The position numbers and the translations under genes were made by a program. From Lysinibacillus piscis (GTDB taxonomy: Bacteria > Bacillota > Bacilli > Bacillales_A > Planococcaceae), in assembly GCF_026012395.1 (NCBI RefSeq), contig NZ_BRZA01000002.1, positions 992,001 through 1,056,000 on the forward strand: a stretch of DNA of 64,000 bases. Reading direction: 5' to 3'. Below are positions 53,457 through 62,256 of the stretch, one piece after another (position 1 is the stretch's first letter; every line of letters starts with the position of its first letter). The notes under the pieces were generated by a model, which was given only the letters and a program-made list of their open reading frames with translations, had not been told where the DNA came from and ran no database searches.

Positions 53457-55214
53457 TTACGAATGCGTTGACATTGCTACATATTCTTGTGCTGCCTGCC
53501 CTTTACGAAATTGGATATGATGAAGCTTCGCAAAAATGCCATTCTGTGCTACAAGCTCATCATATGTACCATCTTCTTCGATACCATTTGGTGTCACCAC
53601 TAATACACGGTCTGCATTACGAATGGTTGCTAAACGATGCGCAATCACAAGCGTTGTACGATTTTCAGCTAACTCTGTTAATGATTGCTGAATAATCATT
53701 TCTGTTTCTGTATCCAATGCAGATGTCGCCTCATCCAAAATTAATATTGGTGGATTTTTTAAGAACATTCTTGCAATCGCTAATCGTTGTTTTTGACCAC
53801 CTGATAGCTTCAAGCCACGTTCTCCAATTTGTGTATCATAGCCATCTGGTAACTCTGCAATAAAGGCTTCTAAATGCGCTTTTTTCGCCGCTTCCCGAAT
53901 GGCTTCCTCACTTGCTCCTAATTTTCCGTAGGCAATATTTTCACGAATCGTCCCTGTAAATAAAAAGACGTCTTGTTGGACAATACCGATTTGATCACGT
54001 AATGAAGCCTGTGTCATATCACGCACATCGATACCATCAATCGTGATAGCGCCACTGCTCACCTCATAGAAACGTGGAATTAACGAGCAAATCGTCGTTT
54101 TTCCAGCGCCTGATGGTCCAACAAAGGCAATCGTTTGTCCTGCACGTACATCAAAGGAAATATCCTCTAATACGGTTTTGGATGTATCATAATGGAAATC
54201 TACTTGATGGAAGGCAATATCACCGTTCAAATGTGACACCACCTGTGCATTTGGGCGGTCTTGAATTTCGGGTGCTTGCTCCACTAATTCACGGAAACGT
54301 TTAAAGCCAGCCATGCCCTTTGGATACAGCTCCAACAAAGCACTAATTTTATCAATTGGCTTAATCAAAACATTAGTATACAGCACAAAGCTCACTAACT
54401 CACCATACGATAATTTACCATTAAAACTTAGCCATGCCCCAACCACGAGCACCACTAATGTTAAAAGGCGTGTCATCATATAAATGCTGGAATGTGTGCC
54501 TGCCATAATTTTATAGGCATATAATTTTGCTGAGCGGAAAAAGCCATTTTGCTCTTGAAAACGCTCGATTTCAAAAGCTTCATTCGTGAATGATTTGACA
54601 ACACGCACACCTGATACGCTATCCTCAACACGCCCATTCACATCGGCAATTTTGCCATACATCGTTTTCCATGCATTATTCATTTTTATATTGCTGAATG
54701 TGACAAGCCACGCTAAAAATGGCACCATTCCTACTGCAATCAATGCCAATGTTGGATTAACGTTAAACATAATAGCAAAAGCCCCAATAAAGGTCATAAT
54801 GGCAATAAATAAATCCTCAGGTCCATGATGAGCAAATTCTCCAATATCAAATAAATCATTGGTAATACGGCTCATAATATGCCCTGTTTTCGTATTATCA
54901 AAGAAGCGGAAGGATTGGCGTTGCACATGGGTAAAAAGCTCTTCCCGCATATCTGTTTCGATATTAATGCCAAGCTTATGCCCTAAATAGTTGACGATAA
55001 AATTCAGCAATGTACTGAGTGCATAAACGAGCAATAGTAGCACACTGACTTGAACAATCATCCCCCAATCCCCTGTTGGCAATAGCTTATCAATAAACCA
55101 CTGGACAGCCAATGGAAAGAACAGCTCTAAAACGGCTACAATAATAGCACTAGAAAAATCAATGACAAACAGCCGCTTATGTGGTTTGTAATAAGAAAAA
55201 AACTTTCGATACAT
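53457..55214 (-). CDS. ABC exporter, fused permease-ATPase (homodimeric type)
   Basis: 585 residues: exporter membrane domain (FFSYYKPHKRLFVIDFSSAIIV..., RFFDNTKTGHIMSRITNDLFDI) and ATPase with Walker A VGPSGAGKTT, signature LSGGQKQRLAIARM and Walker B ILILDEATSALD including the catalytic Glu. Both ATP sites would be competent, so a homodimer is likely, unlike the bmrCD pair at 31.8-35.3 kb. Substrate unknown (drug or lipid). Ribosome binding site GAAAGGAG before the ATG. Confidence 0.88.
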   Translation of the reverse strand: MYRKFFSYYKPHKRLFVIDFSSAIIVAVLELFFPLAVQWFIDKLLPTGDWGMIVQVSVLLLLVYALSTLLNFIVNYLGHKLGINIETDMREELFTHVQRQSFRFFDNTKTGHIMSRITNDLFDIGEFAHHGPEDLFIAIMTFIGAFAIMFNVNPTLALIAVGMVPFLAWLVTFSNIKMNNAWKTMYGKIADVNGRVEDSVSGVRVVKSFTNEAFEIERFQEQNGFFRSAKLYAYKIMAGTHSSIYMMTRLLTLVVLVVGAWLSFNGKLSYGELVSFVLYTNVLIKPIDKISALLELYPKGMAGFKRFRELVEQAPEIQDRPNAQVVSHLNGDIAFHQVDFHYDTSKTVLEDISFDVRAGQTIAFVGPSGAGKTTICSLIPRFYEVSSGAITIDGIDVRDMTQASLRDQIGIVQQDVFLFTGTIRENIAYGKLGASEEAIREAAKKAHLEAFIAELPDGYDTQIGERGLKLSGGQKQRLAIARMFLKNPPILILDEATSALDTETEMIIQQSLTELAENRTTLVIAHRLATIRNADRVLVVTPNGIEEDGTYDELVAQNGIFAKLHHIQFRKGQAAQEYVAMSTHS

Positions 55215-55365
55215 ATAGTTCTCCTTTCTGTGTCACACTATCTCCCATCGTACCACTTCTTATTCCATTTAGGAAAAATAATGTTTTCACGGTGATTTTT
55301 TATTTACATTCATTTCTTTACATGCTACAATGTTTACAAGAATTGAATATCTTTTGACAATGATG

Positions 55366-55506
55366 TCAAAGGGGAGTAGCTTGCAGATGTGCATTGTACA
55401 TCTGATTTCACATTCGTCATTACATGGTTTTTACCATCGGGTGTGAAGGTTATTAACATGACTTAGCAAGACCTTTGCCTATTTTTTAGGCATGGGTCTT
55501 TTTCTT
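55366..55506 (+). promoter_or_regulatory. yybP-ykoY manganese riboswitch with terminator
   Basis: Aptamer 55366-55479: conserved AAAGGGGAGTAGC (55368-55380), CTTGC/GCAAG and CAAAGG/CCTTTG (55367-55372 with 55472-55477) forming the base helices, and the ATCGGGTG second junction. A terminator 55469-55506 (AGACC..GCCTA / TAGGC..GGTCT then T5) reuses the 3' strand of the base helix, so metal binding should disfavour termination and turn terC on. The family senses Mn2+. Confidence 0.9.
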
Positions 55507-55568
55507 TTGCCTAAAAAATCCTTTGTAAAAAAGAGCTTCATTCATTTCAAAAAAGGAGGAATTTTTTA

Positions 55569-56327
55569 ATGGAAACGATTTTATTAGAATACGCTTGGGT
55601 ACTTGTCGTATTAATTGTACTGGAGGGCTTACTTGCTGCAGATAACGCCGTCGTGATGGCCGTGATGGTCAAGCATTTACCGAAGCATCAGCAACAAAAA
55701 GCATTGCTTTATGGCTTAGTCGGTGCCTTTATTTTCCGTTTCGCTGCACTATTCCTAATTACAGTACTCGTGAATTTCTGGCAAATTCAAGCGATCGGTG
55801 CAGCCTACCTATTGTTTATGTCAATCAAACATATTTATGATTCCCGAAAAGGATCTGGTGATGACGACGAAATAAAAGAGCCAAAAAAACAATCTGGCTT
55901 CTGGATGACAGTATTAAAAGTTGAATTAGCTGATATCGCCTTTGCGGTAGACTCTATTTTAGCAGCCGTTGCGATTGCTGTAACATTACCACATCTTGGT
56001 GGCTTCGATATCGGTGGCATTAATGCAGGTCAATTTGCCGTTATGTTCTTAGGTGGTATTATCGGGGTGATTATGATGCGATTCGCTGCTCGTTGGTTCG
56101 TAACAGTGCTTGAAAAATACCCATCGCTTGAAACGGCAGCCTTCTTAATCGTTGGTTGGGTTGGTGTGAAGCTTGCTGTATTAACATTAGGACATGAAAA
56201 ATTAGAGATTATCCCACACACATTCCCACACTCTACAGGATGGAAAATTACGTTCTGGGTTGTATTAATCGCTATTGCTCTTGGTGGTTACTTAATTGGT
56301 GTGAAAAATCAAAAGAAAAATGTCTAA
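55569..56327 (+). CDS. TerC family membrane protein (YkoY-like, Mn2+ export)
   Basis: 252 residues, seven to eight helices. ALVVLIVLEGLLAADNAVVMAVM-type start (here VLVVLIVLEGLLAADNAV), LLFMSIKHIYDSRKG, and VELADIAFAVDSILAAVAIA with the acidic residues that bind metal. Bacillus YkoY/YceF export manganese, partly to metallate secreted enzymes. The upstream manganese riboswitch supports that role. ATG after AAAAAGGAGG. Confidence 0.92.
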   Translation: METILLEYAWVLVVLIVLEGLLAADNAVVMAVMVKHLPKHQQQKALLYGLVGAFIFRFAALFLITVLVNFWQIQAIGAAYLLFMSIKHIYDSRKGSGDDDEIKEPKKQSGFWMTVLKVELADIAFAVDSILAAVAIAVTLPHLGGFDIGGINAGQFAVMFLGGIIGVIMMRFAARWFVTVLEKYPSLETAAFLIVGWVGVKLAVLTLGHEKLEIIPHTFPHSTGWKITFWVVLIAIALGGYLIGVKNQKKNV

Positions 56328-56328
56328 T

Positions 56329-56453
56329 AAAGTGAACCTTCAATTGGCAGTTTCACCAATCGGGTTTTTACAGACTGTTAATTCCCCACTTAAACAGTTT
56401 ATTTCCACTCCCTATTTTGATACGGGGATCTTACAGCCTATTAATACGGGATG
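56329..56453 (+). repeat. Dispersed repeat, family A (copy 3)
   Basis: Starts within three bases of the terC stop with TAAAGTGAACCTTCAAT (56328-56344), includes an ATTGG/CCAAT hairpin, TTACAGACTGTTAAT, and a second tail CTTACAGCCTATTAATA, matching the copy at 7013-7062 after another stop codon. Confidence 0.65.
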
Positions 56454-56454
56454 A

Positions 56455-56493
56455 AAAAATTCGCCTTGATGCTAAATCAGGGCGAATTTTTTG
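56455..56493. terminator. Terminator between terC and bacteriocin islet
   Basis: AAAAAATTCGCC.TGAT / ATCA.GGCGAATTTTTT, able to act from both sides. Confidence 0.88.
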
Positions 56494-56537
56494 AATACAT
56501 ATCTTACATTCCATTTGTTACACTCAAATTGCTTATC

Positions 56538-57182
56538 CTACAATTCATTTAGATTAATAACTCTTGTGAAATAATTTAAAATTCTTTTACTATGCGTAAC
56601 AACAACAATGGTTTTACCTGCTATATTTAATTGTTGTAAATAGTCCATTATCACTTTTTCATTATTAGTATCTAAACTAGCAGTTGGCTCATCTGCAAAT
56701 ATAAGCTCGCTTTCTTGTAAAATCAATCGAATAATTGCTATACGTTGTTGCTCACCACCACTCAGTTGATAAACCATCTTATTTTTTAAGTATGTTAAGT
56801 TAAATTCATGAAGAAGCTGCTCTATTTTTTCATTTTTATTCTTTTTATTTCCTTTTTTATATGCTAAAGCTAACATTAAATTCCATAGTACAGTTTCATC
56901 ATCTACTAACCCATAATTTTGAAATAAATAGCCAATTTTTTCTCTTCTTAAAAGCATAGCCGCTTTAGAATGGATATGGGGATTTTTAACATTACATACA
57001 ATTAACTCTCCATCATCTTTTTTTGTGATTAACCCCATTAAATTCAATAGTGTGGTTTTTCCCGTTCCACTCTCTCCTGTAATTGCTACCATTTCTCCAT
57101 ATTCAATTGTGAGATGAATATTTGAAAATATTTCCTGACCATCATACTTCTTTGAAACATTAGTAAGTTCTACTATAGCCAT
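56538..57182 (-). CDS. ABC ATPase of a bacteriocin export/immunity system
   Basis: 214 residues: Walker A GESGTGKTT, Q-loop GYLFQNYGL, signature LSGGEQQRIAII, Walker B LIFADEPTASLD, H-loop VVTHS. MacB/LolD-like, of the putative bacteriocin export ABC type accompanying lactococcin-972-like peptides. ATG at 57182 is 6 bases after GGGAGG and 2 bases after the upstream permease stop. Last gene of a three-gene unit. AT-rich, with AAA/AAT/ATA codons prevalent. Confidence 0.85.
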   Translation of the reverse strand: MAIVELTNVSKKYDGQEIFSNIHLTIEYGEMVAITGESGTGKTTLLNLMGLITKKDDGELIVCNVKNPHIHSKAAMLLRREKIGYLFQNYGLVDDETVLWNLMLALAYKKGNKKNKNEKIEQLLHEFNLTYLKNKMVYQLSGGEQQRIAIIRLILQESELIFADEPTASLDTNNEKVIMDYLQQLNIAGKTIVVVTHSKRILNYFTRVINLNEL

Positions 57183-57184
57183 AC

Positions 57185-59194
57185 TCATCCTCCCTTTATT
57201 AGTTTGTGAACATCTCGCTTGATAATGAGCGTATATAATGTCAGTAATATTAAAAAATCAGCTAGCAATATTGATAAATAAAATAGAATGTTAAAATCCC
57301 AATAAAAATCTATAAACACAACACTTAAAAGTACTATATATATAACGATATTTGCTTTAAAAATTTTAATCATTCCTAAGCCAAAAATATACTGTATAAC
57401 ATATTTTTTGCTATTCGATATTAAATCTATATAATTTGAAATACATATAATAAAAATTAATGTAAGTAAAAAAAGAAGTGTAAAAATTAGTGAATTGTAC
57501 ATGAAAAATTCGGCATTATGAATAGCTGTCATAAAAGGTGTTAAAAGAGAACCTGTATTGACAAGCTGACTCAAATGAAATTTTGCTAATGCTTGCGAAA
57601 AATCTTGTTTATCTCTTAATTTAAAGATGATATCACCTTGATTTAATTGAGTATAATAATATTGACTTCCAAAGTTCCCCTGATCCAATATAATAATTGG
57701 ATTTTGAAGATTAATTTTTGAGCCATCATCATCTATATTTTTACCAAATAACTCTATGTTCAAATGATCTTCAATATAAATAATATTTATATTGGTTATT
57801 TTTTTAGGCTTAAAATCATCAAATTGATAAATTTCATCATAATTTAATAGATTGTTGTATTTTTCAATATATGTTTCTTTAATTTTAGATTCTTTTGTTT
57901 TATACACAGTTGGAACTAAAATAGTCGGTTCTACATTATTATTAATTTTAATAGTTGTTAAATCTTCCAAATATCTTTTATTTACAATAATATAGTTATT
58001 TTCCCAATCAGAATAAATATCTTCTTTACTCTTACCTTTCATTTCAAGCCAAAAAGATGATAATGATCCTATAAGATCAGAAGCATCAAAGACATACAGT
58101 TCTTCAAGATTATCAAAATGTTCATATAAATTTTTTATATAATCTCCATATTGTTTTAATAATTTTTTTTCATTATTAATCTTTTCGAATTCATCTGAAT
58201 TAAATCCAATTGCTGTAAAATAATGATCCAATTTCTCATATTCACTTAATTTAGCAACCTTTGCTTTATAATCCTTATAATCAGCGATAAAAATTGAAGT
58301 AGATACAGTTATTACTAAAATCAATAATATTTTCACTGTATACAGCCCATAATTCAGCTTATTAGAATAAATTTTATTTTTAATCATTGTTGGAATATCA
58401 ATGAATTTAAGACTAATTTGAGTAAACATGAACATCATCATATTTATCAGAATTACTATCACTAAAAATAGAAATAAAAAATAGAAATAACGCCAAACTA
58501 TGTTATTAGTAATCCAATAATATATGAAATGTATAAAGAATGTACTCAGTAAAATAGAAATTTCCATAAAAAAGAAACTCTTAAATGAATTAAAAATTAT
58601 TTTAAGACCAGAATAGCCTAGTACCTTTTTGATAGCATTTGTTTTTATTTTAGTAAATGTATAGATAAATAGGATGAGTTGTGAAATAACCAAAAATACA
58701 ATAAAATTGAACAAATTAAATGTAATAATTTCCTTATAATTAATCAAATTATTATAAGGTTGAATATCTAGCTGAGTTTGTTTCCCAAATTCGGTTATTT
58801 CTTTAATAGACAAATTTGTATAAAAAATACCATTGCTATCTACAAAATCTTCTTCTTTTAGAGGGAGGTAATGAAATATATTGTTGGTTCTAATTGAAGC
58901 TGGCGTTTGAATTGTCTCTATTTGGCTATGATAAATTTCATAAAACATTTTCTGATTTTCAGAAACAGGTGTTTTAACAAGCTGAATTTTACATTTATTA
59001 TCAATAAGACAATTGTCATTATATATTTGATAAAGTTTTTTCAATTTCTCACTCGTAGCATCATTTACCATATACATGTCAAGTGAGGAATCTCCTATAT
59101 TATTTAATTCATAAATTTGATAAACAGATTGATTAAAAATATATGATAAAAGCAGCAACTGCCCTATTAAAAATATAAAAAGTAACTTTTTCAT
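57185..59194 (-). CDS. Bacteriocin-associated integral membrane protein (DUF1430)
   Basis: 669 residues: N-terminal helix (LLFIFLIGQLLLLSYIFN), ~130-residue outside domain, three helices, another helix (YGLYTVKILLILVITVSTSIFIADY), a ~230-residue outside domain, and three C-terminal helices. FtsX-like topology with the DUF1430 plan found next to lactococcin-972-type bacteriocins, where it is presumed to give immunity or form the exporter with the ATPase. ATG at 59194 lies 4 bases after AGGAGG. Very AT-rich, many Asn/Ile/Lys codons. Confidence 0.82.
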   Translation of the reverse strand: MKKLLFIFLIGQLLLLSYIFNQSVYQIYELNNIGDSSLDMYMVNDATSEKLKKLYQIYNDNCLIDNKCKIQLVKTPVSENQKMFYEIYHSQIETIQTPASIRTNNIFHYLPLKEEDFVDSNGIFYTNLSIKEITEFGKQTQLDIQPYNNLINYKEIITFNLFNFIVFLVISQLILFIYTFTKIKTNAIKKVLGYSGLKIIFNSFKSFFFMEISILLSTFFIHFIYYWITNNIVWRYFYFLFLFLVIVILINMMMFMFTQISLKFIDIPTMIKNKIYSNKLNYGLYTVKILLILVITVSTSIFIADYKDYKAKVAKLSEYEKLDHYFTAIGFNSDEFEKINNEKKLLKQYGDYIKNLYEHFDNLEELYVFDASDLIGSLSSFWLEMKGKSKEDIYSDWENNYIIVNKRYLEDLTTIKINNNVEPTILVPTVYKTKESKIKETYIEKYNNLLNYDEIYQFDDFKPKKITNINIIYIEDHLNIELFGKNIDDDGSKINLQNPIIILDQGNFGSQYYYTQLNQGDIIFKLRDKQDFSQALAKFHLSQLVNTGSLLTPFMTAIHNAEFFMYNSLIFTLLFLLTLIFIICISNYIDLISNSKKYVIQYIFGLGMIKIFKANIVIYIVLLSVVFIDFYWDFNILFYLSILLADFLILLTLYTLIIKRDVHKLIKGG

Positions 59195-59287
59195 CTTACC
59201 TCCTAAAGTAGAAACAATATTAAGCAAGGAATATTACGGATAATTATTTTACATAATGTATTTGGATATAACTTTTATGTTTATTTA

Positions 59288-59608
59288 CTAGTTTCTAGCA
59301 TAGTAATCATAGTGTGATGTCTCATTGCACCAAAATGATCTTGCTTCCCTAATACTAGCGCTATCATCCTTAAATCCACTTTGCGTTGTGTTTGAGCATA
59401 CTTTCACAATAGCATTAACTTTCCATTTTTGAGAATTAGAAGTGTTTGTATCCCAAATATCTGAATATACATGTGTGCCAGTTTGTCCTCCATCAAAATA
59501 TAAATCAGTACCAGCGATAGAATCAGTTGCTGCACTTACGGCCATTGAAGAGGCTACAAAAATTAAAAGAGCAATAATAGACAGTGTTCCTTTTTTTATG
59601 TTTTTCAT
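59288..59608 (-). CDS. Lactococcin 972 family bacteriocin precursor
   Basis: 106 residues. Sec signal peptide with cleavage after AVSA (residue 26), leaving ~80 residues. The mature part has the family's GG..G.H.YS start (DGGQTGTHVYSDIWD), a central W..NA.V beta segment (QKWKVNAIVKV) and the aromatic end SHYDYYARN in place of the usual SYYN-type end. Two cysteines (71 and 94) are present; lactococcin 972 itself has none. ATG at 59608 is 5 bases after GGAGG. Lactococcin 972 binds lipid II and blocks septum formation; the same target is only inferred. Confidence 0.75.
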   Translation of the reverse strand: MKNIKKGTLSIIALLIFVASSMAVSAATDSIAGTDLYFDGGQTGTHVYSDIWDTNTSNSQKWKVNAIVKVCSNTTQSGFKDDSASIREARSFWCNETSHYDYYARN

Positions 59609-59639
59609 TTTTTCCTCCATTTGTATATCTGTGATATTA

Positions 59640-59999
59640 CTGTAAGAAAAATAACATATTTAATATATAATTGTAAATAAAGGGATTTAAAACAATATGA
59701 ATTACCTATTCTAATAGATAATATACATATTTTTCTATTACAAATAAATTATTATTGTATATTTTTGATATATAACTATTTTAGGTAAATAGGAATTTTA
59801 TCGGAAAATTAGTTCTTTCTATACATCGTTTTAAATTTATCAAGTTCATCTTAAAAAATTCAATATCATTTATAAATCAAATTTTCTACAATAGTAAAAA
59901 TCTTTTATAACGGCTGAATGTAGTAACCCAACTAAATACCATAATATAAATTAATAAATTTGAGCGTAGTTGATTTTATCATTAGTTAACAGTCGTTTT
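59640..59999. other. AT-rich gene-free stretch upstream of bacteriocin
   Basis: About 360 bases, strongly A+T, no ORF with a start signal. It should contain the bacteriocin promoter; none could be called with confidence. It marks the right edge of the AT-rich islet. Confidence 0.4.
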
Positions 60000-60028
60000 T
60001 TGTAAATTTCTCATCCTTCATGTATACT
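60000..60028 (+). promoter_or_regulatory. Promoter of ferritin gene
   Basis: -35 TTGTAA (60000-60005), 17-base spacer, -10 TATACT (60023-60028), 33 bases before the ATG. No Fur or PerR box recognised. Confidence 0.65.
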
Positions 60029-60061
60029 AAAAAATAGAAACATATAGGGAGGAATTTTGAA

Positions 60062-60571
60062 ATGTTATCTGAAAAACTACATGTAGCTTTAAACGAACAA
60101 ATGAACTATGAATTTTACTCTGCACACGCATATATGGCGATGGCTGCCTATTGCACAGACCAAAACTATGATGGCTTTGCAAATTTCTTCCTTGTTCAAG
60201 CAGAAGAAGAACGTTTCCATGCGATGAAATTTTATAACTTTTTAAGCGATATGGGCTACCGCGCAACAGTGAGCGGCTTTGAACACCCAGAAAATGAATT
60301 TAATTCACTGTTACATGCCTTTAAAACAGGTTTATCACATGAGAAAGAAGTAACTCGACGTATTTACAATTTAGCTGATATTGCCTTAGATGAGCGTGAG
60401 CATGCCACAATGGCATTCTTAAAATGGTTTATCGATGAGCAAGTCGAAGAAGAAGCATCCTTTGAAAATTTAATTCGTAAAATCGAGCGTATCGAAAATG
60501 ACTCCAATGCTATCTTTATGTTAGATACAGAATTAGCAGCTCGCTCTTTTACACCTGATAACGAAGCGTAA
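60062..60571 (+). CDS. Non-heme ferritin
   Basis: 169 residues. All expected ferroxidase residues stand at the positions known from E. coli FtnA: Glu17, Glu50, His53, Glu94, Gln127 and Glu130. Forms a 24-subunit shell storing oxidised iron. ATG with AGGGAGGA 8 bases upstream. Followed by a small broken gene. Confidence 0.93.
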   Translation: MLSEKLHVALNEQMNYEFYSAHAYMAMAAYCTDQNYDGFANFFLVQAEEERFHAMKFYNFLSDMGYRATVSGFEHPENEFNSLLHAFKTGLSHEKEVTRRIYNLADIALDEREHATMAFLKWFIDEQVEEEASFENLIRKIERIENDSNAIFMLDTELAARSFTPDNEA

Positions 60572-60601
60572 GTATCTTCCCTACTGTAGGAGGTGTGACA
60601 A

Positions 60602-60798
60602 ATGACGAACCGTCAAGAATCGCCTGAGGAAAAAGAGAACGATTACGGCTTGAGGAATTAAAAGGCAATGCAACAGGCTCACTATCAGAGGGGCTTAACC
60701 GTGCTCAAACTGGACATATAACAGATATGAGCTGGAAAGGAACAGCACTTTTAATTTTGTTACTAGTTGTTGGCTTTATCGTTTATCAGCTTCTTTAA
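60602..60798 (+). pseudogene. Frameshifted DUF6366 family gene
   Basis: Ribosome binding site TAGGAGG and ATG at 60602 begin MTNRQESPEEKEN, then the frame ends early at a TAA. One base over, after an A5 run (about 60630-60634), the frame continues LRLEELKGNATGSLSEGLNR, then WKGTALLILLLVVGFIVYQLL to TAA at 60796-60798. Adding one A restores a 65-residue DUF6366-like protein with a C-terminal membrane helix. Confidence 0.68.
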
Positions 60799-60830
60799 AA
60801 AAGCAACGGCTAGATGGCCGTTGCTTTTGA
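60799..60830. terminator. Convergent terminator
   Basis: AAAAGCAACGG / CCGTTGCTTTT stem between the DUF6366 and aldehyde dehydrogenase genes. Confidence 0.88.
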
Positions 60831-60831
60831 T

Positions 60832-62256
60832 TTATAGTCGTTGATTCCACACGACTAATTTCATCTCTGTCATCTCTTCCATGGCATATTTCACGCCCTC
60901 TCGCCCTGTACCACTATCTTTCACACCACCATACGGCATATGGTCTACACGATAGGTTGGAATATCATTAATCATCACCCCACCGACCTGTAACTGCTTT
61001 GTAGCAGCAAATGCCGTCTGAATGGATGGCGTAAAAATACCTGCCTGTAAGCCATAGTGTGAATCATTCATAGCGATAATCGCTTCCTCAATAGTGGATA
61101 CCGCATTGACAATAACAACAGGCGCAAAAATTTCCTCACAAGCTACACGGCTATGAGCTGATACACCTGTAAGCACTGTCGGCAAAAGCATACCGTTTTC
61201 CATTCGTCCACCTGTAATCAGCTGCGCCCCTTCTGCAATCGCTTCTTCTATCCAAGTAAGTGCCCGCTGCTGTTCAGATTCTGCAATCATCGCTGTGACA
61301 TCTGTTGCCACATCCAATGGGTCTCCAAGTTGGAGCTGTGCTACTTTTGCTTGGAGCTGCTCGATAAAATCAGTAAATAACGCTTCTTTGACATAAATTC
61401 GTTGTAATGAAATACAAACCTGTCCTTGATTTGAAAAGGCGCCCATGACGATACGTTCCATAATCGTATCAAGTGCTACCCCTTCATCAATAATGACACC
61501 TGAATTGGATCCAAGCTCTAATGTTACTTTCTTTAAGCCAGCTCGATTACGGAGGGATAAACCAACAGCAGGGCTTCCTGTAAAGGTAATCATTTTAACA
61601 GCAGGATGTGCTAAAAAGACATCGCCCACTACTTTTCCCTGCCCTGTCACTACCTGAAAAGCGCCTGCTGGTAAAGCCGTTTGTGCCAACAGCTCCGCTA
61701 AAAAAAGAGCAGATAGCGCCGTTTGTGTGGCCGGCTTTAAAACGATGGTATTGCCCGCCGCCAGTGCTGGTCCTACCTTATGTGCCACTAAATTTTGCGG
61801 AAAATTAAAGGGCGTAATCGCTGCAATAACACCAAGTGGCTCACGCATTGTATAAGCTAGACGCCCTGCCCCACTTTTAGAGGCATCCATCGGTATCATT
61901 TCCCCTGTTAATCGCTTTGCCTCCTCCGCTGCAAATTTGTAGGTTTCAATCGTTCGGTCAATCTCTACATAGGCATATTTCAATGGTTTTGCACATTCTA
62001 ATGCAATAATTCGTGCCGCTCGCTCTCGATGTTCAGCAAAAAGATCAGCCAATTGTGCCAAAATAGTCGCTCGCTCATAAGCTGTCAATGCCGCCATTTG
62101 TACGGCTGCCTTTTGAGCGCTAGCGATAGCTCGCTCTACATCGGTCTCCGTCGCTACAGCCAATTCGGCTATTTGCTCTTTTGAATAAGGCGCATATATC
62201 GCGACTGTCTCCTCTGTCCATTGCCACTTGCCATCAATCCATAAACCTTTTTTCAT
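60832..62256 (-). CDS. NAD(P)-dependent aldehyde dehydrogenase
   Basis: 474 residues, ALDH superfamily. ITPFNFPQNLVAHKVGPALAA with the catalytic Asn, cofactor motif ITFTGSPAVG, catalytic Glu in TLELGSNSG and nucleophile Cys in NQGQVCISLQRIYV; ends GREGVKYAMEEMTEMK. Close to the lactaldehyde/glyceraldehyde-3-phosphate (GapN) branch; substrate unproven. ATG with AAGGGAG upstream. Its start overlaps the stop of the nuclease gene (ATGA). Confidence 0.9.
   Translation of the reverse strand: MKKGLWIDGKWQWTEETVAIYAPYSKEQIAELAVATETDVERAIASAQKAAVQMAALTAYERATILAQLADLFAEHRERAARIIALECAKPLKYAYVEIDRTIETYKFAAEEAKRLTGEMIPMDASKSGAGRLAYTMREPLGVIAAITPFNFPQNLVAHKVGPALAAGNTIVLKPATQTALSALFLAELLAQTALPAGAFQVVTGQGKVVGDVFLAHPAVKMITFTGSPAVGLSLRNRAGLKKVTLELGSNSGVIIDEGVALDTIMERIVMGAFSNQGQVCISLQRIYVKEALFTDFIEQLQAKVAQLQLGDPLDVATDVTAMIAESEQQRALTWIEEAIAEGAQLITGGRMENGMLLPTVLTGVSAHSRVACEEIFAPVVIVNAVSTIEEAIIAMNDSHYGLQAGIFTPSIQTAFAATKQLQVGGVMINDIPTYRVDHMPYGGVKDSGTGREGVKYAMEEMTEMKLVVWNQRL

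Noticed and set aside
59640-60000. Hidden small gene in the AT-rich gap
   Set aside because: No frame of useful length with a start signal; composition alone explains the short ORFs.
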